Source: CAZGSG01 sp964528095 (GTDB lineage: Bacteria > Bacteroidota > Bacteroidia > Chitinophagales > Chitinophagaceae). From it: 12,419 bases of DNA. Positions 6,643 to 12,419 of this stretch are shown here, one piece after another. Position numbers and translations under genes: made by a program. How positions within the stretch are numbered: position 1 is the stretch's first letter; each line of letters starts with the position of its first letter. The stretch lies in contig CAZGSG010000168.1 of NCBI GenBank assembly GCA_964528095.1, positions 1 through 12,419 on the forward strand. Direction: 5' to 3'. The notes below the pieces were generated by a model. That model was not told where the DNA came from. It did no database searches and was given only the letters and a program-made list of their open reading frames with translations.

Positions 6643-8526
6643 ATGCGCTTTATCCTACTGTTACTACTGGCAAGTTTTTTCATATCGTTCGCTTCTGCCC
6701 AAAGTTTATACTTACCCAGGGATATCAAACAGGCCTATAAAAAAGGCACCAGATCGATGGATGGAAAGCCGGGGAAAAATTACTGGCAAAATACCGCACG
6801 TTATAATATTACGATCTCTGCCATGCCTCCTGACAGGAAGGTGAGTGGAACAGAAACGATCACTTACTTCAATAATAGCCCGGATACACTTAAAATGATC
6901 CTGGTAAAACTTTTTTTGAATATTCATAAACCCGGCGCTCCACGCGAACAGGCTGCCAGTGCAGATTATCTTACCTCCGGTGTTCATATTGATGGGTATT
7001 CTGTCAACGGGCAAACTATTCCCTGGCGTGAAAATAGCCGTTTGGCCACCTGGCAGCCCACCCGATTGCCCAAAGCACTATTGCCAGGTGATTCGGTAAA
7101 TATAAAATTCGACTGGCATTATGAGATTTCTCTTGAAAGCGGGAGAGAAGGTATGATTGATTCTACCACTTATTTCCTGGCCTACTTCTATCCGCGTGTT
7201 GCAGTCTATGATGATTATGCAGGTTGGGATGCCATGAATTTTGTTGATAGTAAAGAGTTTTATAGCGACTTCAATGACTATACCGTTACGCTAAACGTTC
7301 CGAAGAACTATATAGTCTGGGGCACGGGTACTTTGCAAAAACCTGAAACAGTTTTACAACCAACCATCTTACAGCGGTTTAATGAATCAATGACATCGGA
7401 TGCGGTCATTAATATTGTGACAAAGGAAGACCTTGCTAAAAAGAATGTAACCATTCAGAACGCTGTAAACAGCTGGCAATTTAAAGCAAAGAATATTCCT
7501 GATATGGCCTTTGCGTTGAGCGATCATTTTGTATGGGATGGTACAAGTACTATTGTGGATGAGGCAACAAAACGACGCGCCAGCGCACAGGCTGCCTATA
7601 ATGATACGGCTGCCGATTATCATCATGTCGCCCGGTTTGCCCAGCACGCGCTTAACTGGTTATCGCATAAATGGCCGGGTATTCCTTATCCATATGAAAA
7701 AACTACCGTGGTACATGGTTATGCAGGGATGGAATACCCGATGATGGCTAATGATGAAACATATGCCGATACTAATTTTTCAAGATTTGTTGCAGAACAT
7801 GAGATCGCTCATACTTATATGCCTTTTTATATGGGCATCAATGAGAGTCGTTATGGTTTTATGGACGAGGGCTGGGCTACTTTTTTTGAACTGATGATCG
7901 GGCGTGAAGACCTCGGCGTTGAACAGGCGGATGAATTATTCAAACAATTTCGTGTAGATGGATGGATCAATGATGCAGCGCAGGACCAGGATATTTCAAT
8001 CATTACTCCATCTTCTAACCTGTCGGGCGCGGGCATGGGCAATAATGAGTATGGGAAGGCCGCGCTTGGTTATATCGCATTAAAAGATTTTCTTGGGGAT
8101 GAGCTGTTCAGGAAATGCCTGCATACCTATATGAATACCTGGAATGGGAAACACCCTACCCCCTGGGATTTCTTTTTCATCTTTAATACCGCGTCGGGTA
8201 AAAATCTGAATTGGTTTTGGAATAACTGGTTTTTCTCCAATAATTATATCGACCTGTCGTTAAAATCATCCGTGAAGAACACAAAAGGCTATACATTGAC
8301 CATTGAAAACATAGGTGGTATGGTAGCTCCGGTAGATATTGTAGTAACCCATGCGGATGGTACCACGGGCAAATTCCACCAAAGCCCAGGTATCTGGCAA
8401 AAAAATGAAAAGCTTGCGATTGTAAACATTAATACGAATAAGCAAGTACAATCAATAAAACTGGACGGCGGCATTTTTATGGACGCTGATGAGAGCAACA
8501 ATAACTGGGGAAAGAAGGCGTTTTAG
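6643..8526 (+). CDS. Secreted M1 family metallopeptidase
   Basis: This is a 627-residue zinc aminopeptidase-type enzyme of the gluzincin M1 family. A signal peptide is clear: MRF, a Leu-rich core, and a likely cut after ASAQ (residue 20), so it is exported to the periplasm or beyond. The N-terminal beta domain runs to about residue 290. The substrate-binding motif reads GYAGMEYPMM (359-368), so the classical GAMEN is GMEYP here, with Glu364 at its core. The zinc site is HEIAH (386-390) with the third ligand Glu409 in DEGWATFFE, the exact HExxH-x18-E spacing. A helical part follows, then a C-terminal beta segment from about 530. No type IX secretion tail or anchor is seen. It likely trims peptides for nutrition or cell-surface turnover. 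It is a single gene, ended by the terminator at 8546-8591. Confidence 0.95.
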   Translation: MRFILLLLLASFFISFASAQSLYLPRDIKQAYKKGTRSMDGKPGKNYWQNTARYNITISAMPPDRKVSGTETITYFNNSPDTLKMILVKLFLNIHKPGAPREQAASADYLTSGVHIDGYSVNGQTIPWRENSRLATWQPTRLPKALLPGDSVNIKFDWHYEISLESGREGMIDSTTYFLAYFYPRVAVYDDYAGWDAMNFVDSKEFYSDFNDYTVTLNVPKNYIVWGTGTLQKPETVLQPTILQRFNESMTSDAVINIVTKEDLAKKNVTIQNAVNSWQFKAKNIPDMAFALSDHFVWDGTSTIVDEATKRRASAQAAYNDTAADYHHVARFAQHALNWLSHKWPGIPYPYEKTTVVHGYAGMEYPMMANDETYADTNFSRFVAEHEIAHTYMPFYMGINESRYGFMDEGWATFFELMIGREDLGVEQADELFKQFRVDGWINDAAQDQDISIITPSSNLSGAGMGNNEYGKAALGYIALKDFLGDELFRKCLHTYMNTWNGKHPTPWDFFFIFNTASGKNLNWFWNNWFFSNNYIDLSLKSSVKNTKGYTLTIENIGGMVAPVDIVVTHADGTTGKFHQSPGIWQKNEKLAIVNINTNKQVQSIKLDGGIFMDADESNNNWGKKAF

Positions 8527-8545
8527 GGGTTATTGCCTAAATACG

Positions 8546-8591
8546 ATAATAAGAAAGCCGGGTGCAACACATCGCCCGGCTTTCTTATTAT
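8546..8591. terminator. Strong intrinsic terminator after the M1 peptidase
   Basis: A perfect 17-bp stem (8546-8562 with 8575-8591) has a 12-nt loop and a GCCGGG core. The A/T-rich outer stem gives a T-rich descending arm (CTTTCTTATTAT). It begins 19 bp after the peptidase stop codon and separates that gene from the WG-repeat gene downstream. Confidence 0.85.
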
Positions 8592-8654
8592 AGCATATTC
8601 TATATTTAAATGGGCTGAAACAGGCGAATTTTTTAAAATACTTCTTACTGCCTC

Positions 8655-8684
8655 TTGACCAGTATTGATAAATTTTTATTTTTA
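8655..8684 (+). promoter_or_regulatory. Candidate Bacteroidota promoter for the WG-repeat gene
   Basis: TTG (8655-8657) is followed after exactly 19 bp by TATTTTTA (8677-8684). This fits the Bacteroidota pattern TTG/TTTG-N19-TAnnTTTG with one mismatch, the last G. It lies 49 bp before the ATG at 8734 and just past the upstream terminator, which is where a promoter is needed. Confidence 0.45.
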
Positions 8685-8733
8685 CAGCCGAATTCTCTTT
8701 AAACAATACCCGTACCCAATCCAAAAGGACAAA

Positions 8734-9858
8734 ATGAAAAACTTATTACTATTACTTTCTCTTTTTCTTGGTTCAATCACTGTCTTTTCCCAACAATTCA
8801 ATTACGATCCCCTGGAGATTACCGGAGGACTATTGCAAATGGCCAATGCCGCGGATCCTGCAGCTGAAAAGAGCTTTTATTTTGATTCTAATAAAAATGA
8901 AGTGGTCACTACAAAATCAAATTCCGATATATCCGTAAAAGTCTCTACAAAGAAAGATACTGTTTATATCAGGTCATTTCATAAGGCAAGTAATGAAACG
9001 GCATTCGATTATGACCTGCTGAAAAAAGGGGCAAAGCTGACCATTATGAATGTTCAGTATAAAAATGAAAACAAGACATTAATACTAAGCGGGCAGAGCC
9101 TTCATGCTGGCAAAGGTGTCATGGTCATTCGCGACGGACTTTTTTCTATTGAGCTGAAACTATACCGCGATGGGAAAAAACAGGATGATTTCTACATGCT
9201 AACAGGAACAAGTAATAACGAATTGTCTGTAACTTCTTTATATAAAGAAAGAATAACTTACGGCAGGTTGTACCCGAATGGAGATGTGCTTATACCGGCG
9301 ATCTACACATCGTTTAAAAGAGAAGGAACTGCTGCTTATATGGTTGCGGACATAAATGATAAAATAGGGCTCATCGATCTGAAAGGAAATGAAATAATCC
9401 CTACCAAATACGATGGTATAAAAAAGTTGAACGACAATCTTTATGAGGTAAACATTAAAACTGTAAGTACTGATCCCAATGAGGGAACGAACTGGGTGTA
9501 TGGTCTCCATGACATGAAAGGAAATATGTTATATCCTCCTTCGTCACCCTATATCAAATTTGATGAAGCAGGGCTGGCAGCAATTGTTGGACAAAACGGT
9601 AAGTATGGCTATATAAATGAGTCCGGTAAAGAAGTGCTACCATTTGTTTATAAAAAGGCCAGGCATTTTAGCGAAGGTCTTGCCATGGTCCAGAATGATG
9701 CAGGCTTATATGGATTTATTGACAAGACCGGTAAACTGGTCATTCCCTATAAATTCTACGGCGCATCAGATTTTTATGAAGGAACAGCAATGGTTACAGA
9801 ATCTCCGAAATTAAAAAAGTACCATAAGATTGACAAGTCAGGCAATACTGTAAAATAA
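8734..9858 (+). CDS. Secreted WG-repeat-containing protein
   Basis: The ATG at 8734, preceded by AAAAGGAC (a usable Shine-Dalgarno), gives 374 residues. A TTG at 8665 would extend the frame by 23 residues but would bury the signal peptide MKNLLLLLSLFLGSITVFSQ. Residues 20-165 form an N-terminal part I do not recognise. From about 175 there are WG-type repeats: YGRLYPNGDVLIPAIY, IGLIDLKGNEIIPTKYDGI, VYGLHDMKGNMLYPP, YGYINESGKEVLPFVY (291-306) and YGFIDKTGKLVIPYKF (326-341), with intervening F.EGLAMV and F.EGTAMV strands. Tryptophan of the classic WG is mostly replaced by Tyr/Ile-Gly. Such repeats make beta-rich surface or periplasmic proteins of unknown function. No lipobox and no C-terminal sorting tail is seen. 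The last residues DKSGNTVK begin another repeat that stops short. Confidence 0.88.
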   Translation: MKNLLLLLSLFLGSITVFSQQFNYDPLEITGGLLQMANAADPAAEKSFYFDSNKNEVVTTKSNSDISVKVSTKKDTVYIRSFHKASNETAFDYDLLKKGAKLTIMNVQYKNENKTLILSGQSLHAGKGVMVIRDGLFSIELKLYRDGKKQDDFYMLTGTSNNELSVTSLYKERITYGRLYPNGDVLIPAIYTSFKREGTAAYMVADINDKIGLIDLKGNEIIPTKYDGIKKLNDNLYEVNIKTVSTDPNEGTNWVYGLHDMKGNMLYPPSSPYIKFDEAGLAAIVGQNGKYGYINESGKEVLPFVYKKARHFSEGLAMVQNDAGLYGFIDKTGKLVIPYKFYGASDFYEGTAMVTESPKLKKYHKIDKSGNTVK

Positions 9859-9891
9859 AACAGCGCGGGTTTTATAACCCCGCGCTGTTTT
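9857..9891. terminator. Bidirectional terminator between the WG-repeat gene and gcvP
   Basis: A 13-bp stem AAAACAGCGCGGG (9857-9869) pairs with CCCGCGCTGTTTT (9879-9891) around a 9-nt loop. It has A's on one side and T's on the other, so it works in both directions. It overlaps the last bases of the WG-gene stop codon and lies 32 bp beyond the end of convergent gcvP. Confidence 0.85.
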
Positions 9892-9923
9892 GCTAAATGT
9901 ACCAGCTATTAAAAAACTTACTG

Positions 9924-12419
9924 TTATGCTTCGGCTTCCATATAAGACTCAACTGGTTCACAGGTACAGATCAGATGCCTGTCGCCATGTGTATTATTGA
10001 CTCTCGCTACTGCAGGCCAGAATTTATTCAGCGTAACATAATATAAGGGGAATGCCGCTTCCTGTCTTGTATAAGCGTGTTTCCATTCATCAGCAGTCAC
10101 CACAAATTGTGTATGGGGCGCGTTTTTGAGTGGGTTATCCTTTTTATCCGCTCTTCCTTCTTCTATTGCTTTTATTTCTTCACGGATAGAAAGCATGGCA
10201 TCACAAAAACGATCCAGTTCGGCTTTGTCTTCGCTTTCCGTTGGTTCGATCATGATCGTTCCCGGCACCGGGAAACTCATGGTAGGTGCATGAAATCCAT
10301 AATCGATCAGGCGTTTGGCTATATCTTCCGCTTCTACTTCTGCTGTTTTTTTGAAAGGTCGGAGATCCACGATGAATTCATGCGCGCAGGTACCATTCGT
10401 ACCAAGATATAATATATCATATGCTCCATCCAGTCTTGCACGCATATAATTTGCATTCAATATAGCGTATTCAGTAGCGGCACGCACGCCGGCATATCCC
10501 AGCATTCTTATATAACCATACGAAATGAGCAGGATAGATGCAGATCCGTATGGCGCTGCAGATACCGCATGTGTGCTGGTTGTTGCCTGGCTATCGAGTT
10601 CTACGTGGCCTGGTAAAAATGCCGCGAGGTGTTTTTTCACACAGATGGGCCCCATGCCCGGACCACCGCCACCATGTGGTATGGCAAATGTTTTATGAAG
10701 ATTGAGGTGACAAACATCGGCACCGATAAGCCCGGGAGCTGTCAAACCTACCTGCGCATTCATATTCGCGCCATCCATATACACCTGTCCGCCATGCTCA
10801 TGAATGATAGCAGTAATTTCTTTTACTGTTTCTTCATAAACGCCATAGGTACTTGGATAAGTGATCATGATACCCGAAAGATTGGCAGAGTGCTGAATAG
10901 CTTTGGCTTTCAGATCTTCCACATCTATATAACCATTTTCAAGCGCTTTTACTACGATGACTTTCATTCCCGTCATTACTGCCGACGCAGGATTGGTACC
11001 ATGAGCGGAGATAGGGATCAGCATTACATTGCGATGATGATCACCACGACTTTCATGGTATGCTTTAATGGAAAGCAGACCCGCATACTCGCCCTGTGCA
11101 CCACTATTCGGTTGCAGGCTGCATGCATCAAAGGCCGTGATCTCGCAGAGATATTTGCTCAGCTCGTCAATCACGAACTGGTATCCTTCGGTTTGATCTT
11201 TTGGAGCAAACGGGTGAATCTTGCTGAAATGTGCCCAGCTCAATGGCATCATTTCGCTGGCTGCATTCAATTTCATGGTACAGCTTCCCAATGAGATCAT
11301 CGAGGTATTTAACGAAAGGTCTTTATTCTCCAATGATTTTATATATCGCATCATCTGGCTTTCGCTATGATGGGTATTAAAAACAGGGTGTACAAGGAAC
11401 TTCGATTTCCTTTCCAGTGATGAAGGAAGATAGCGCAGTTCATCGTCCTGGTGTATATCAAATGCAACCGGATCTTTATCATTCTCAAAACAATTGATCA
11501 GGTCGTAGAGATCGCCCACTGAAGTTGTTTCATCGATAGAAATACCAATATGCTGGTTATCAAAATAACGCAGGTTAATCTGTTGTTTTTCCGCTTTAGC
11601 CCTGATAGCTGCGAGCTCATCTGTTTTTATTGTAATCGTATCAAAGAAATGTTCACCGATCAATTCAAATCCTCTTTCTTCAATTGCATTGGCAACAGTC
11701 TGAGTCAGCAATGCTACCCGTTTTGCAATATTGGTCAGGCCCTGGGGACCGTGATACACAGCATACATTGCCGCCATGTTCGCAAGCAATGCCTGGGCGG
11801 TACAAATATTCGAAGTAGCTTTTTCCCTTTTGATATGTTGTTCTCTTGTTTGTAAAGCCATGCGTAATGCACGATTGCCCTGCGCGTCGATGCTTACGCC
11901 GATGATACGTCCTGGTATGCTGCGTTTAAAATCATCCTTGGCTGTAAAGAATGCCGCGTGCGGACCACCGAAGCCCAGTGGTACGCCGAAACGCTGTGCG
12001 GAGCCTATTGCTACATCTGCTCCCAGTTCGCCCGGGGGCGTCAGCAAAGTAAGCGCCAGCAGATCTGTTGCCATAGCAACCAGCGCACCTGCACCATGTA
12101 CTGTATTAATAAAATCACGGTAGTCTTCAATAGATCCTTTATCATTCGGGTATTGAACGATCGCGCCAAAATAACTGCTGTCGATTGCGGCAGTCCGGTA
12201 ATCACCTTCTACTATCTCGATACCTACGGGTACGGCTCTTGTGATCAATACATCTTTTGTCTGTGGGAACACATCCGCGTCAACAAAAAACTTTGGTCGC
12301 TCGATATGGTCCTGTTTGTTGAGGGTGTTAAAGAACATGGTCATGGCTTCGGCTGCTGCTGTCGCCTCATCCAGTAGTGAAGCATTGGCAAGCGGCAGAC
12401 CGGTCAGGTCGCTGAGCAT
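9924..12419 (-). CDS. gcvP: Glycine dehydrogenase (decarboxylating), P-protein; N-terminus cut by window edge
   Basis: This is the P-protein of the glycine cleavage system. It uses PLP to decarboxylate glycine and passes the aminomethyl group to lipoyl H-protein; it is cytoplasmic. The window holds the last 831 codons of a protein usually about 950-960 long, so roughly 120 residues lie beyond the right edge. The ATG at 12417-12419 is almost certainly an internal Met, since DLTGLPLANASLLDEATAAA is mid-domain in homologues. Both halves are fused in one chain: the N-terminal half (GAVGFGGPHA-like VPLGFGGPHAAFF, then SIPGRIIGVS) and the C-terminal half (SLGSCTMKLNAASEM, QPNSGAQGEYAGL, ISAHGTNPASA). 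The PLP lysine is in HLNLHKTFAIPHGGGGPG (Lys576 of the visible part). It is a single-chain type, not split gcvPA/gcvPB. The frame is intact. It converges on the WG-repeat gene with a shared terminator. The gcvT and gcvH genes are not in the window. Confidence 0.97.
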   Translation of the reverse strand: MLSDLTGLPLANASLLDEATAAAEAMTMFFNTLNKQDHIERPKFFVDADVFPQTKDVLITRAVPVGIEIVEGDYRTAAIDSSYFGAIVQYPNDKGSIEDYRDFINTVHGAGALVAMATDLLALTLLTPPGELGADVAIGSAQRFGVPLGFGGPHAAFFTAKDDFKRSIPGRIIGVSIDAQGNRALRMALQTREQHIKREKATSNICTAQALLANMAAMYAVYHGPQGLTNIAKRVALLTQTVANAIEERGFELIGEHFFDTITIKTDELAAIRAKAEKQQINLRYFDNQHIGISIDETTSVGDLYDLINCFENDKDPVAFDIHQDDELRYLPSSLERKSKFLVHPVFNTHHSESQMMRYIKSLENKDLSLNTSMISLGSCTMKLNAASEMMPLSWAHFSKIHPFAPKDQTEGYQFVIDELSKYLCEITAFDACSLQPNSGAQGEYAGLLSIKAYHESRGDHHRNVMLIPISAHGTNPASAVMTGMKVIVVKALENGYIDVEDLKAKAIQHSANLSGIMITYPSTYGVYEETVKEITAIIHEHGGQVYMDGANMNAQVGLTAPGLIGADVCHLNLHKTFAIPHGGGGPGMGPICVKKHLAAFLPGHVELDSQATTSTHAVSAAPYGSASILLISYGYIRMLGYAGVRAATEYAILNANYMRARLDGAYDILYLGTNGTCAHEFIVDLRPFKKTAEVEAEDIAKRLIDYGFHAPTMSFPVPGTIMIEPTESEDKAELDRFCDAMLSIREEIKAIEEGRADKKDNPLKNAPHTQFVVTADEWKHAYTRQEAAFPLYYVTLNKFWPAVARVNNTHGDRHLICTCEPVESYMEAEA

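Noticed and set aside
7001..7810. Change from GAMEN to GMEYP in the M1 peptidase as a defect
   Set aside because: GMEYP-type motifs with an intact HExxH-x18-E site are common in bacterial M1 peptidases, so this is normal variation.
8665..8733. TTG-started extension of the WG-repeat protein
   Set aside because: It would place 23 residues ahead of a clear signal peptide and overlap the candidate promoter; the ATG at 8734 also has a Shine-Dalgarno.
10629..11294. 221-codon plus-strand open frame opposite gcvP
   Set aside because: It lies wholly antisense to a strongly conserved gcvP coding region, has no recognisable domain and shows low-complexity composition typical of shadow frames.
1..12419. 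CRISPR arrays, tRNA, rRNA, transposase or phage genes
   Set aside because: Reading both strands showed no spaced direct-repeat array, no tRNA-like cloverleaf and no recognisable mobile-element protein.

Overview
The window looks like ordinary chromosome from a Bacteroidota bacterium, probably near Chitinophagaceae. This is an inference. It rests on the -7 motif TAnnTTTG upstream of one gene and a near match upstream of another, the general lack of Shine-Dalgarno sequences, a relaxed lipobox, a WG-repeat secreted protein, a secreted M1 peptidase of the GMEYP type, and moderate GC. No mobile-element gene, tRNA, rRNA or CRISPR array is visible.

Layout. Positions 4-600 (+) hold a reading frame matching domains 2 and 3 of EF-Tu, without a GTPase domain and without a credible start codon. 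Its stop abuts the stop of a convergent aldo/keto reductase. From about 601 to 5764 five minus-strand genes run leftward: a YahK-like zinc alcohol dehydrogenase, a DoxX-family membrane protein, a YqjM-like old yellow enzyme, a MosC/YbjJ-like MFS transporter, and the AKR9C1-like aldo/keto reductase. The first three are tightly packed (11-bp gap, then a 4-bp ATGA overlap) and form a clear operon. The transporter has its own candidate promoter. The aldo/keto reductase sits after a 348-bp gap. The cluster suggests NAD(P)H-dependent reduction of aldehydes and unsaturated carbonyls, with an exporter, but that role is inferred.

The 348-bp gap (1549-1896) holds the most unusual object in the window: a 234-bp co-axial inverted repeat (1652-1885) with perfect 36-bp outer arms, a second inner pair of about 31 bp on the same axis, and a palindromic centre. 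It could be a foldback/MITE-like element, a large structured 3' UTR, or an invertible segment.

The right half is envelope and core metabolism: a small lipoprotein (-, 5934-6479), a divergent secreted M1 metallopeptidase (+, 6643-8526) ending in a strong terminator, a secreted WG-repeat protein (+, 8734-9858) with a good promoter candidate, a bidirectional terminator, and the glycine cleavage P-protein gcvP (-, from 9924), whose N-terminus is cut by the window edge.
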